Positions 44,001-53,644 of a stretch of 64,000 nt of DNA are shown here, piece after piece. Origin of the DNA: BPJU01 sp964425225 (GTDB lineage Bacteria > Planctomycetota > Planctomycetia > Pirellulales > Pirellulaceae); assembly GCA_964425225.1 (NCBI GenBank), contig CAYRMD010000002.1, forward strand, positions 54,610 to 118,609, given 5' to 3'. Under the pieces are notes generated by a model. It made no database searches and had not been told where the DNA came from. It saw only the letters and a list, made by a program, of their open reading frames with translations. Position numbers and translations under genes: made by a program. The number at the start of each line of letters is the position of its first letter. The stretch's first letter is position 1.

Positions 44001-44603
44001 ATGAATCGCATTGCCACGTATCGTCGGGGTGCTAGCCAAGCTACGCTAATCCGACAAATCGTAATGGTGGTTGTTCTGTTGGTGGTTGTCGGCGCCGCGG
44101 TTTACGATTTTCAAGTAGCACGCCCCGCAGCCAAGGCCGCCTATGACACGATTATGGCAAAAGCGGACGAACACATACGTAGTTCCAAACCCCCTTTGTC
44201 AGCGGCTGACGTTCAAGAGGTTCTAAAGCGCAAACCCTCATACTCGGAGAAAGGCCCGAACAAATATGTAGAAAAGTATTCGTGGATCTCGGGTTTGCCG
44301 TGGCGCAGCTATTACATCTGGGTCATCTATACTCCAGGCGAGACTCCCTATTTTGAAGACATTTTACTTAACGAAGAATTACCGGAGACCGCAAGGCCTC
44401 ATTATCAACCGCCCCCTCCACCACAAGTCGCCATGCCATCAGAACCGGTCGGCGTGGGCGGTCCGGGTGCCGGTGCCCGGCAGGGTCCTCCGGCAGGTGC
44501 CGATTCGCGCCCCCAGCGACCGGAAAGCGAAAAGGCGGATCAAGCCCCCGGACAGACCGATACTCCCAAAGCATCAACCGACGATACCAACCCGCCTAAT
44601 TGA
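44001..44603 (+). CDS. Single-pass membrane protein with proline-rich tail
   Basis: Unrecognised 200-residue protein. One N-terminal transmembrane helix (IVMVVVLLVVVGAAVYDF, about 20-37) is followed by about 100 residues with some predicted structure (AAKAAYDTIMAKADEHIR, LSAADVQEVLKRKPSYSEKGPNKYVEKYSWISGLPWRSYYIWVIYTPGETPYFEDILLNEEL) and a disordered tail rich in proline, glycine and alanine. It closes the run that starts with hisF-pilT, 102 bases after the previous gene. The bitopic shape recalls planctomycete envelope accessory proteins, but no named family is evident. Confidence 0.7.
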   Translation: MNRIATYRRGASQATLIRQIVMVVVLLVVVGAAVYDFQVARPAAKAAYDTIMAKADEHIRSSKPPLSAADVQEVLKRKPSYSEKGPNKYVEKYSWISGLPWRSYYIWVIYTPGETPYFEDILLNEELPETARPHYQPPPPPQVAMPSEPVGVGGPGAGARQGPPAGADSRPQRPESEKADQAPGQTDTPKASTDDTNPPN

Positions 44604-45564
44604 GCCGCCGGTCGTAGGTGACCCGGTTTTCACGAAACGCGAACCGCACGGCATGCGAGGCTAATATCGCTGCGTAAGACAACTCAACGTCTGCCGCTAC
44701 GCATTGTGGGATTGGTCGCTTGGAGAGCCGCGCCCCAGAAGCGTTTAGGCGACGGTTAACCGCAGAAGTGGGATTCCAACGCGCTGTGGGATCGCCACGA
44801 GTCCAGAACCTGTACTAGGGGCTATCGAATCGAGACTCCCGTGCCCTACAGCTCCGCAATGTGCTGTGAAACGCCGTAGGGCCGACGAGGTACGGCGAAC
44901 CCACCTGGCGGCGGCCGGCGACCACCCGCAATGTGCTGTGAAACGCCGTAGGGCCGACGAGGTACGGCGAACCCACCTGGCGGCGGCCGGCGACCACCCG
45001 CAATGTGCTGTGAAACGCCGTAGGGCCGACGAGGTGGGTGCGTCGTGATTGTAGGTCAGTTGCTCGCGCTGAGTACCCCGGTGTGATGGGTGTTCGGCAT
45101 TTGCCATTTCTGGGGGCGAGGATTTGACGCAAACGAGCAAAGGCGCAGTAAGACAGACGCTTGGCAGGATCGGGTAGCGGCTTGGTCACAAGTTTTTCGC
45201 AGAACCCTCGGACTTTGGTGAAACGAGCTAACCCCAGCCGTGGCATTATCATCACTGAGGGCCCATGTAGAGGCCTTGGGCAAAAATGGTGTTTTCCCAA
45301 CTGGCAGCGGGTGTTGCCAGCCTACTTATTCTTTCCTCTGCGTCTCCGCGCTAAAAAATCTTTCACCTACACGCATGACGCACACACACCAACGAGCCGA
45401 CAACGTTTGGGGCAACTAGCCCGTGTTTAGTACAATTCAGATAACCGTATTGGCATGCAACTTCGCTAGTCATTCGCCAAAGGTGGATAAAACCATTACG
45501 AAACGACCGTCGACTGGCACTTTTCATTCGTTCTGTGTGTGGGTAGGAAAACCTACCATCGGAC
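44604..45564. other. Non-coding stretch with tandem repeat
   Basis: About 960 bases with no supported gene. It carries the 72-bp tandem repeat (listed separately) and, further on, short GCGCAAAGG-type motifs (around 45125-45150, and CTCTGCGTCTCCGCG near 45337). Frames across the tandem repeat stay open because the unit is a multiple of three, but they have no coding-like composition. Confidence 0.6.
44858..45035. repeat. Tandem repeat, 72-bp unit, ~2.5 copies
   Basis: Units begin at 44858, 44930 and 45002; the first two are identical over the 72 bases and the third diverges after about 34 bases (after GACGAGGT). Each full unit holds an inverted repeat, CGCCGTA and TACGGCG, around GGGCCGACGAGG, so it can form a hairpin. 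Because 72 is a multiple of three, long frames appear across it on both strands. Confidence 0.9.
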
Positions 45565-46533
45565 TCATTGGAAAGCTTGCGCGACAGCACGTCGCATCTT
45601 TTCTAATCCCGTGCGGGCCACCTGCAACGCGTCCTCTTTCCAGTATTCGGAGTTGAACAACTCCAGCGATAACACGGGGAAACATCCAGCTTCGGCCAAC
45701 CAGCGCAGAATTTGCGAAAGCGGTGCCACCCCATCGCCTGGGTAAACCCGATGCGAATCGTTGATTTGTGAACGCGGCGGATCGGCCGGATAGTCGTTCA
45801 TATGCATCACCTGTAAAACCGCCGGACTAAAAAGCCGCAGCCCCTGAAAGTCCGATCCGCCCTTATAAATGTGGTACACGTCTAATAACGCACAGCTTTT
45901 GGGGTGTGCCGTTTCCGCTATTACGTAGGCCACCTCGCCAAGGCGGCTCAACGTCCGTGAAAACCCCCATAGTTCCAGTTGTGGCACGATCCCATAGCGG
46001 TCCGCCAGCTCCAAGAGTTGTCGGTATCGGTCTACGATGTCTTGCAATGGAATATCGCTTCTGTCCGTAGCGCCGACCGGAGGTGCCGCCAGACGCTTGG
46101 CCCCGAGCGCATCAAGTAGTTCCAAATCCTTCTCGACAGTTTTCAATCCCTCCGTTCTTCGATCCGGTTCCGGTACGATCCACGCGGCGAAACCAATGGC
46201 ACTGGCGATCTCCAAACCGGCATCCTCTGCTTGTCGCCGCAATTGCTCGAGATTTCCACCCTGTTCGACATATCGATGGATGTCCCGCATCCACGGTTCA
46301 ACGGCATCGTAGCCCGCTTCGGTGGCTACTCGAAACTGGTCGGGCAATGGCAGGTTTTGACCACGGATAGTACTGGTATTCAAACAGAAACGAAAGCGAG
46401 GTTCGGCAACAGGTTTTGGAGCGTTAGCAAGTACAGAAGGCACTTCGTCCCAAATTTCGTGGCCTGTTGCCGAGAGCAGACCTCCGAGTACTATCGATTG
46501 ACAAAAATCACGCCGAGACCACGGACGCACCAT
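45565..46533 (-). CDS. Tat-exported sugar phosphate isomerase/epimerase-like protein
   Basis: TIM-barrel protein of the AP-endonuclease-2/xylose-isomerase-like family, 322 residues. The N-terminus has a Tat signal: WSRRDFCQSIVLGGLLSATG. The barrel shows RFRFCLNTSTIRGQNLPLPDQFRVATEAGYDAVEPWM, GLEIASAIGFAAWIVPE, DALGAKRLAAPPVG, VPQLELWGFSRTLSRLGEVAYVI, CALLDVYHIYKGGSDF, VMHMNDYPADPP and SLELFNSEYWKEDAL, with metal-type E, D, H and E residues in the usual places. Such proteins are frequent in planctomycetes with sugar catabolism; the exact substrate is not known. It is 22 bases from the antiporter gene, same strand, so co-transcription is likely. Confidence 0.85.
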   Translation of the reverse strand: MVRPWSRRDFCQSIVLGGLLSATGHEIWDEVPSVLANAPKPVAEPRFRFCLNTSTIRGQNLPLPDQFRVATEAGYDAVEPWMRDIHRYVEQGGNLEQLRRQAEDAGLEIASAIGFAAWIVPEPDRRTEGLKTVEKDLELLDALGAKRLAAPPVGATDRSDIPLQDIVDRYRQLLELADRYGIVPQLELWGFSRTLSRLGEVAYVIAETAHPKSCALLDVYHIYKGGSDFQGLRLFSPAVLQVMHMNDYPADPPRSQINDSHRVYPGDGVAPLSQILRWLAEAGCFPVLSLELFNSEYWKEDALQVARTGLEKMRRAVAQAFQ

Positions 46534-46555
46534 GTTCTGTTCCTTTTACACTGAG

Positions 46556-47650
46556 CTACACTGCAGCACTTGAGTCGCCTTTATTACGAAGTAGGAGTAA
46601 TCGATGGGCCAGGACGCTCAAGGTTACCACCACGATGGGCGACACTCCTGCCAAATACCAAGCAAGCTGCGAGCTTGGGAACCATCCTACGGCTCGTGCA
46701 TAGAGACCAACCACGTAGGCACCATAATACATCAGAAAAAGTGTACCTTCCCAGCGCGTCAGCTTATGGCCGATCAACAAGACGGGCAGCGAAGCTACCG
46801 CTACGGCTACCATCACCGGCAGATCGAAGCAAATCGCATCGCTGTCGACCACGACACCTGCCGGTGCGCTCAGCCCTGTGATCCCCAAAATCCCGACAAT
46901 ATTAATGATATTGCTCCCAACTGCATTACCCACCGCAATATCGCGATGACCACGAACCGCCGCCCAGCAGGACGTTGCCAATTCCGGCAAACTAGTACCA
47001 ACTGCCACAATGGTAAGACCGATCACCAGTGGGCTTATTCCGAGCCATTCAGCCAACGTGCTGGCGCCGGTGACCATCAGGCGAGCCCCCATAATGAGCA
47101 GTGCGACACCCATCACTATGAAAATCACGCTCACGGCTGACTGCCCTACCGTGACTGTAACCGACTCGGACTCGGGCAAAATCTTGGCCCGTGCCACCCT
47201 CGATCGCCGACTGAAAAGAATCGCTACGATAGTGTAAACGATTGCCACGGTGAACAAGATGGCTCCGTCTATGTGGCTCAGTCGACTGTCCATGATCAAA
47301 ACAGTTAACAGCACAGTGACCAAGATCATCACACCGATGTTGACATGGACGGCACGATCGTTGACCGTCAGCGGTCCGAGGACTGCGGCGAGGCCAAGAA
47401 CCAGAAGGATATTTGCGATATTGCTGCCGAACACGTTTCCAATTGCCAAGTCGTTGTCCCCTCGTAGAGCCGCAAAGACTGTCACAGCAAGCTCCGGTGC
47501 GCTCGTGCCATAAGCTACCACAGTCAACCCAACCACCAGAGCGGAAACCCCAATGGCAAGTGCCAATCGGGACGCGTGCCGCACCAGCCATTCGGCTCCT
47601 ACCATGAGTAAGGGCACACCGATAGCTAGTTGCGCTATAGCGAGGAACAT
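46556..47650 (-). CDS. Calcium/sodium antiporter (CaCA family, YrbG-like)
   Basis: Inner-membrane cation exchanger of 364 residues with about ten helices. The two inverted alpha-repeats are clear: VVAYGTSAPELAVTVFAALRGDNDLAIGNVFGSNIANILLVLGL near the start and TIVAVGTSLPELATSCWAAVRGHRDIAVGNAVGSNIINIVGILGI in the second half. These carry the acidic and asparagine residues of the ion pathway. I choose ATG 47650 (MFLAIAQLAIG) as start, with GGGAGG nine bases upstream; an upstream ATG at 47680 adds ten residues without homology. The downstream gene on the same strand is the isomerase-like protein. Confidence 0.93.
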   Translation of the reverse strand: MFLAIAQLAIGVPLLMVGAEWLVRHASRLALAIGVSALVVGLTVVAYGTSAPELAVTVFAALRGDNDLAIGNVFGSNIANILLVLGLAAVLGPLTVNDRAVHVNIGVMILVTVLLTVLIMDSRLSHIDGAILFTVAIVYTIVAILFSRRSRVARAKILPESESVTVTVGQSAVSVIFIVMGVALLIMGARLMVTGASTLAEWLGISPLVIGLTIVAVGTSLPELATSCWAAVRGHRDIAVGNAVGSNIINIVGILGITGLSAPAGVVVDSDAICFDLPVMVAVAVASLPVLLIGHKLTRWEGTLFLMYYGAYVVGLYARAVGWFPSSQLAWYLAGVSPIVVVTLSVLAHRLLLLRNKGDSSAAV

Positions 47651-48587
47651 CGTCGCGTGCCTCCCTTTAGGCTCTTCCACGGTACTTTTGGTTCGAGGCT
47701 ACTTTCAGGCTCGGACCTCCATACCAATGGTGCGTTTGACGTTACCCGACATGATGCGAATGTTCGTTTGCCCGTAGTGGCAGATTTCGCCAAGTGTGCC
47801 AACCTATACGCCAAGCGACAAGTAGGCCGAACATGTCGTGGTTCATCGATTCGATGGGCACGCAAGCAGCACGTGTCCTCGCTACATCACGGCGCGCCAG
47901 TCACCTACCTTCGTGCACGAACCTTCGTTCGTCGCGACAAAGATTCGGCAATCGGTCCGTTAGTTCGCCTGACTCCCTATGCGCACCCGGGAGCTTGTTG
48001 GCACCCTCGGCCTCAGGATCGTACAAGCCAAGCCCGTTTTGTAACCAAGCAAACTACGTTACGTAAGTGTGTACCACAAGAGGCGCAGAGGATCATGCCA
48101 TGAGAGTATTTGCTGGGGGATTGAACAGTACCATCCCGACTATGGTCTGCGACCTGGTGTATTCTTGCTACGGCGCAGCGAGTGCCGCGTGGTCTGCAAC
48201 GCACCAAGCACATCGTCATTTGGTCAGAGGAATATCACATGTGCGATTGCATTTTCATGCTATTGCTGGACGATCAATCTCCGCTCGCCGCTCTGCTTCG
48301 AATACGGGACAGGCCGGCTGATAGGCGGCGAACCGTTGGCGTTTTCAGAGTAGGTCTTAGCTTGGGACGACGCCCGCAGCAAAACTTCATCTGCTTCTTG
48401 TTCGTCGTATAGTTTGGGACAGGTACTCCTAATGCCTGCCATAGAAGATCCTTGAGCGGTCGGAGCGAGAGCTCCAGCTGCGAAATTATTTCGCGGCCCG
48501 GTTGGTCAGGCGGGATAATAAAAACGAGCATGGCGACGAGGATTGCCAAAGCGGCGGGAGCAGTGAATCGGCAAAGGGAGAGCGGCA
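47651..48587. other. Non-coding stretch
   Basis: About 940 bases. Plus-strand frames at 47630-48103 and 47794-48066 have no recognisable domains. A minus-strand frame at 48274-48588 starts with a hydrophobic stretch but has only a TTG start and no ribosome site, so I do not call it. Confidence 0.5.
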
Positions 48588-50984
48588 ATGGCTACTCGAA
48601 TGGCTAGCAGGCGGTGTTCTATAGGAAGTACTCTCCAAGCTGGAAATCCAGTCATGCGGTTGAGCATTCGTGTCGCGACTTGGCTTCTGTGTTCTGTTTT
48701 TTCGGCGAGTGCCTATACGGTCAACGCTCAGGGCATTCTCATTATCCACAATCCACCACGTCCAATTCCCTTGCCGCGCCCCATCCCTGTACCCCAACCT
48801 CCCAGCTTGAGTTACCGGATCCAGGAACTGTCGGTAGAAGCTCAGGTGAACGATCAAGCCGCACGAGTGCAGATTACGCAGACCTTCATCAACACCAGCA
48901 GACAGCCGATGGAGGTACAGTTTGTTTTTCCGCTGCCTCCGGATAGTGCTGTGGACCGCTTGACGTTCTTAGTTGACGGGCGCGAATTTGCTGGAAAACT
49001 CTTACCAGCCGATGAAGCACGGCGCATTTACGAGAGCTATGTGCGGCGCATGCAAGATCCGGCTCTGTTAGAATGGCTCGGACACGGCATGTTTCAAACC
49101 AGTGTGTTCCCGGTACCGCCGGGCGGAAAACGGCAGGTGATCCTGCGGTACCACCAATTGCTGCGTCGCCAGGATAATCTGGTTCAACTTTTGGTACCCC
49201 TGGCCACCGCTCGCTACTCGTCCCAAGCACTGGAACGACTAACGATTCACGTCTCGCTGACAGCCAGTAATCCCATCAAAAACCTTTACAGTCCAAACTA
49301 TACGGTGAACATCCAACGACCAGACGCTTTGCATGCACATATCCATTATGAAGCACGCGAGATTATTCCCACCACCGATTTCCACCTCTATTACGATATG
49401 GAAAGTGGTCCGGTAGGTGCCTCGCTCATCAGTTATCGGCCGAAGCGCGACGAGGATGGATACTTTGTACTGCTGGCGTCACCGGATCTTGGCAAACAAA
49501 CGGTGGAAATCGCCCGGAAAACCGTCATCCTGGTCCTCGATCGATCGGGAAGTATGAATGGAAAAAAAATTGAGCAAGCTAAAGAAGCGCTGCGTTTTAT
49601 CGTCAGCAATCTTCGTCCAGAAGACTTGTTTAACATCGTGGTCTACGACAGCGAAGTGGAAATGTTTCGACCGGAGTTGCAGCGCTACAATGAAACAACT
49701 AGACGTGCAGCCCTATCCTTCGTCGACGGGATCTACGCCGGTGGTAGCACGAACATTGATGCCGCCTTGGCAAGTGCCTTGACGTTGCTGCGCGATTCTT
49801 CCGGACCACAATACATACTTTTTCTGACGGACGGTTTACCGACGGCTGGTGAGGTCAATGAATTGCGCATCGCAGCCAATGTGCGGCAACGCAACCAAAC
49901 GGGTGCGCGGCTTATGACCTTTGGGGTCGGCTATGACGTCAACAGTCGCCTTCTAGATCGGTTGGTTTATGAAAATAATGGCGTCAGTGTCTACGTCAAA
50001 CCAGACGAGAACCTAGAGCAAGCGATCAGCCTATTTTACGACCGCTTCCGTTCGCCGATACTCACAGACATTTCCGTCGATGTTCGCTTGGAACATGACG
50101 CAACATCGACTACTCCCGTGATTAACCGGGTCTACCCGCGCCGGATTGGTGATCTTTTTGCTGGTGAACAATTAGTTATCGTTGGGCGTTACCGCCAATC
50201 CGGTGGGGCTAAAGTCACGATTCGCGGTCGAATCGGTGATTCGGAAAAGCAATTTGAGTTTCCTGCACAGTTAGTTGAGGAAAGTGTAGACCATCGGTCT
50301 AGCTTCGCGGAAAAACTTTGGGTTCTGCGCCGTATTGGCCAGATCATCGACGAACTGGATCTACACGGCAAGAATGACGAGTTGATTCGGGAACTCGTCG
50401 AGCTGTCGACGAAGCACGGGATATTGACCCCCTATACTTCCTTCCTGGCTGAAGAAGAGGGTCGACGGCAATTGGCTGAATTGCCCGCCCTGTCGGGACG
50501 AGCCAGCATCGCTCTGGATCAACTCCAGCGAGCCGAGGGAGCAGAAGGATTTTTCCAACGCCGTCTCAAACAAGAGTTCAAGGCAGCCAGCGACCTAGCC
50601 GGCTCGCAACTCGGTAGACTCGGAGCAGGCGGTTTGGGGGGTTATGGCGGTCTACCTCCTCGGACAACGCGCCCCGACCCAAGTAGTGGACAAGCCGGCT
50701 CGCCCGCAGCGCCAGCCACGGATCCCGCGGCTGTCACCGCGGGGGTGCGGCAAGTAGGCACGCTGGCCGTTTATCAGCGCGGCGATATCTGGATCGCTGC
50801 CAACGCGCGGGATATCGATCCGGAACGCGACGCACACAGAATTCGGAAGTTGACTCGGTTTAGTAATGAGTATTTCGAGTTACTCCAAAAGACAACCGCC
50901 GAAGAAAGACAGCTCTTGGCCGCACAAGCCCCGGGAGAAAAGCTGCTAGCGCGACTTCAAGGCGTGGTTTACTTGATCGAATAA
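48588..50984 (+). CDS. VIT and von Willebrand A domain protein (inter-alpha-trypsin inhibitor-like)
   Basis: Exported protein of up to 798 residues. A signal peptide (RVATWLLCSVFSASAYTVNAQG) and a proline-rich spacer lead to a VIT domain (about 75-190: LSVEAQVNDQAARVQITQTFINTSRQPMEVQFVFPLPPDSAVDRLTFLVDGREFAGKL, EARRIYESYVRRMQDPALLEW). Then a von Willebrand A domain (about 310-480) has a complete MIDAS: VILVLDRSGSMNGKKIEQAKEAL, GGSTNIDAALASAL and LFLTDGLPTAGEV. The remainder is rich in glycine and proline around about 680-720. These proteins mediate metal-dependent adhesion or assembly; the partner is unknown. GGGAG is seven bases before ATG 48588; ATG 48654 would begin right at the signal peptide. 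Confidence 0.9.
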   Translation: MATRMASRRCSIGSTLQAGNPVMRLSIRVATWLLCSVFSASAYTVNAQGILIIHNPPRPIPLPRPIPVPQPPSLSYRIQELSVEAQVNDQAARVQITQTFINTSRQPMEVQFVFPLPPDSAVDRLTFLVDGREFAGKLLPADEARRIYESYVRRMQDPALLEWLGHGMFQTSVFPVPPGGKRQVILRYHQLLRRQDNLVQLLVPLATARYSSQALERLTIHVSLTASNPIKNLYSPNYTVNIQRPDALHAHIHYEAREIIPTTDFHLYYDMESGPVGASLISYRPKRDEDGYFVLLASPDLGKQTVEIARKTVILVLDRSGSMNGKKIEQAKEALRFIVSNLRPEDLFNIVVYDSEVEMFRPELQRYNETTRRAALSFVDGIYAGGSTNIDAALASALTLLRDSSGPQYILFLTDGLPTAGEVNELRIAANVRQRNQTGARLMTFGVGYDVNSRLLDRLVYENNGVSVYVKPDENLEQAISLFYDRFRSPILTDISVDVRLEHDATSTTPVINRVYPRRIGDLFAGEQLVIVGRYRQSGGAKVTIRGRIGDSEKQFEFPAQLVEESVDHRSSFAEKLWVLRRIGQIIDELDLHGKNDELIRELVELSTKHGILTPYTSFLAEEEGRRQLAELPALSGRASIALDQLQRAEGAEGFFQRRLKQEFKAASDLAGSQLGRLGAGGLGGYGGLPPRTTRPDPSSGQAGSPAAPATDPAAVTAGVRQVGTLAVYQRGDIWIAANARDIDPERDAHRIRKLTRFSNEYFELLQKTTAEERQLLAAQAPGEKLLARLQGVVYLIE

Positions 50985-51365
50985 GGATGCGTTCAACCAT
51001 GGCCATTGCGTCTCTGTGGGGCAATCCAAGCACTTCAATATCGAACGCGAAGGTGGGACCGCGTCCCGAACCTGGTTGTGTTGTAATTTAGCGAGATTGC
51101 TTCCGGACGATACCTGTACGATACGGTGCCTTCCGGAAGGATAGGCGCTGGTCATAAAACCCGAAACGCCGTGAGAAAAAGCACTTAACGGGAACGCCCC
51201 ATCGCACGAGCGCATTGAATCGTTTCAGCTCTTTATTCTACGTCCTTTTGTGCCTTTGCGTCTTTGCGTCTTTCCGTTAAATCATTTTTTTTGAACTCGG
51301 CGCCGGCAGGACCACACAACCGCGTACACCTCCTGCCGTCCCATGCAAGGATGCGTTTTCTGCTG
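50985..51365. other. Non-coding stretch
   Basis: About 380 bases between convergent genes. It has a GCGTCTTTGCG motif run (CCTTTGCGTCTTTGCGTCTTTCCG, about 51253-51277) of the type seen elsewhere in the window. No gene is seen. Confidence 0.5.
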
Positions 51366-51992
51366 CTAGTGAGGCTGGGTATCGAGCTTGAGTCGCGCGA
51401 GCTCCTGCTGGATCTCTAACCGAAGAGGTTCGTCAGCCTGCTTAAGAGCCAAGCGAAAGTAATGTTTTGCAGCCGCCATGCGGCCAGCCGTTGCCAACAC
51501 CTGTGCGTGGTCAAATAATCCTCGGGCTTCTTGGCTGGCAGCTTCCTTTTGCCGCTGTTGCTCTACGACAATCTGGTCCATTGGCACAGGAGCCGAATCT
51601 CGAGCGGCCCTCATGTGAATCTGCGCGACGCCACTCCTGCTCGGTCCATTTTCCTCTGCGGAGCTGTCAAAACGACCTTCAGCCAGTAACCGCCTATCCC
51701 ATTCGTCGTGATCAATGATTGTCGCGTTCACGCTAACTCCCGAACTTTGTGCTTCAAAACCCGAGCTGCGATTGCCAGGTACGAACGGTCCCCAGAGTCC
51801 GAACCGCGAACTTGCCTCCCGATAGCGGTTTACCCCGCCTAACACCACGCTACCATGATCCGGTACGACAACCGTCGTCGAAACTCCGAATCGACGTATT
51901 ACGGGCAGTTGGACGACTTGGCCATACGTTCCGCCGTCAACTAACCACATGCCGAGCAATGCAAAGAGCCAATTCCGGAACCACGCAATCAT
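51366..51992 (-). CDS. Small exported protein with secretin-like strand motif
   Basis: Unassigned protein of 208 residues, with a signal peptide or anchor (WLFALLGMWLVDGGTYGQ). The mature start VVQLPVIRRFGVSTTVVVPDHGSVVLGGVNRYRE matches the strand-loop-strand found at the conserved core of type II/III secretion secretins (T-V-x-V-P-D-x-G-x-V-x-L-G-G), but no other secretin domain follows. The rest is mostly polar, ending in a helix pair (EARGLFDHAQVLATAGRMAAAKHYFRLALKQADEPLRLEIQQELARL) resembling a tetratricopeptide-type unit. Proteins with just this shape occur in planctomycetes; whether it binds a secretin is speculative. Confidence 0.6.
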   Translation of the reverse strand: MIAWFRNWLFALLGMWLVDGGTYGQVVQLPVIRRFGVSTTVVVPDHGSVVLGGVNRYREASSRFGLWGPFVPGNRSSGFEAQSSGVSVNATIIDHDEWDRRLLAEGRFDSSAEENGPSRSGVAQIHMRAARDSAPVPMDQIVVEQQRQKEAASQEARGLFDHAQVLATAGRMAAAKHYFRLALKQADEPLRLEIQQELARLKLDTQPH

Positions 51993-52468
51993 GGATCATT
52001 CCTCTAACAATTCCGCGCCGCAGTAAACCCCCTTGGCGTACCACCCAACCTTGTCCAGCCCAAATTTGTCCCGGCGAGGCCTCACTCATAATCCGATGCG
52101 CACGATCTTCTTACTAACGAACGCATGTTACGTCCGAACACACGTATACGCAATATCGCGACTTTGATGATTTCGTTCCGTGAGTTGGCACACGAATGAC
52201 GGGTTTACCGGTAGCTGACAGAAGCGGAAGAAGAGCCACGGCGCATGCGCTTCAGAATACCCACCAGGCGGAGACAAATCTCGTTTCGGAGGGATCCTCC
52301 GCTAACCGGAAACCTTGTCGATAAAACGAATCCCATTCCGTCGTTGCTGTTACCGCGCTTGCGCACGCCAGGGTAAACGGCCCAAGCCACCATTGCTCAA
52401 GCACCGTGCAGGATTCGCACGAATTGGCAGTTCTGCTTCGCCATGATTGCTTTCATGTACGGGCTTGG
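51993..52468. other. Non-coding stretch
   Basis: About 480 bases between two minus-strand genes. No frame has any recognisable feature and no regulatory motif stands out. Confidence 0.45.
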
Positions 52469-53095
52469 TCAACCGCGGAATGAAGTTACCAAAAGCCAAA
52501 TTCCTGCTAAACTGGTGGCCACCCCCCAGGAACGCAACACAAGGTGGTGTCTCTCAATACGTTCGACCCCGCTAGCCAGCAATAGTCCGAATCCATGTAA
52601 CGTAACTGTAGAGAGCACTACGCCGGCGACGCAGGCAAAACCGTGCGCGCCAATTAACTCGGTACCGTGAACGTGTCCATGCACCATGCCAGACCAGAAA
52701 GCGATACCCGCTGCCAGTCCAACATTAACCGGGCGGCTGGCCCAAAGAGCGGTTCCAAGAATCAGAATCGTGAGAGCGACGAAACTTTCCCATAAACCCG
52801 CTGATACCGCTGTGGGTCCCCACGAAAAACCAAGAACGCAGCCAATCAACATCCCCGAAACGAAGGCTCCGGGCAACCAGAAACGCGCCCGGCGGCCCAT
52901 CCCGTAGGCCCAAAGCCCTATTGAAACCATAGCTAACCAATGATCCCAACCGGACCACGGATGGGAAAAGCCACTTAAGAAGGCGTTCTCAACAATTAGT
53001 CGATCACCACTTAGCGTTAGTGGATGGGCAAGCGCTATGGATGCCAAGCCCGCAACCATGAAAACCGCGATGATACACTGCCGATACTTCGTCAA
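52469..53095 (-). CDS. hupE: HupE/UreJ family membrane protein (nickel/cobalt-type permease)
   Basis: Six- or seven-helix membrane protein of 208 residues. After a signal-like first helix (CIIAVFMVAGLASIALAHPL) the family motif FLSGFSHPWSGWDHWLAMVSIGLWAYGMG (HPxxGxDHxLAM) follows. MVHGHVHGTELIGAHGFACVAGVVLSTVTLHGFGLL carries the histidines of the second motif. HupE/UreJ proteins are thought to import nickel for hydrogenase or urease; no such enzymes are in the window. The start is TTG 53095, chosen because AAGGAG lies seven bases upstream and no ATG of similar quality exists. Confidence 0.88.
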   Translation of the reverse strand: MTKYRQCIIAVFMVAGLASIALAHPLTLSGDRLIVENAFLSGFSHPWSGWDHWLAMVSIGLWAYGMGRRARFWLPGAFVSGMLIGCVLGFSWGPTAVSAGLWESFVALTILILGTALWASRPVNVGLAAGIAFWSGMVHGHVHGTELIGAHGFACVAGVVLSTVTLHGFGLLLASGVERIERHHLVLRSWGVATSLAGIWLLVTSFRG

Positions 53096-53644
53096 CGGTT
53101 AACTCCTTTATCCAGGCGCCGACGACTTTTCTATGTCCAGTATGATGCCGCAACGTCTTGGTTCCACGCAAGACCGGCTGACGGATTACTGCGACCAAAG
53201 AGAGCTGCCGGTATTTTTCGTTTCGAAAACGGTCGCACTTAGAATGTGCGTTAAAATCACGGTTGTTGCATCTTGCCTCTGATGACCGGAGTGACTTAGT
53301 GCACGCAAGCCGCCTGGTAGCTTGCGACTATCCCGCGTCGGCTAGACAGAGCCTATGGCATCACACACTGCCGGTCCATCAACAACGGTGGTTGTTCGAC
53401 AATTCCATGTTAGGAATGTACGCGGTAGATGGAAGAATTGATTGAATGCCGGATACGTTACGGGCGTGGATGGCTCATAACCCTGGGATGGTTACTCCCG
53501 AGTGCGGGGTGCAGACAACGGCCAGGTTGTCGGTGCGCACGCTCGGCGGTTCACTGACTGACGGCCGCTTGCCACGGCTACTAAGTGTACTAAAATGCAC
53601 CACTGTGATGGGTAGCTCCCTTTTCGCGTGAGGAAACTGACTTC
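53096..53644. other. Intergenic stretch between divergent genes
   Basis: About 550 bases between hupE and the radical SAM gene. I checked for a cobalamin-type riboswitch ahead of hupE and saw none. No coding frame is convincing. Confidence 0.45.

Noticed and set aside
44866..45048. 60-residue plus-strand repeat protein
   Set aside because: The frame stays open only because the 72-bp DNA repeat is a multiple of three; no ribosome site and arginine-rich sequence on both strands.
48274..48588. 104-residue minus-strand frame with hydrophobic start
   Set aside because: TTG start without ribosome site, and the second half looks random. Could be revisited if conserved.
53096..53300. Cobalamin-type riboswitch ahead of hupE
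   Set aside because: The AGCCGGTCTTGC string is only loosely like a B12 box, and none of the other conserved segments is present.
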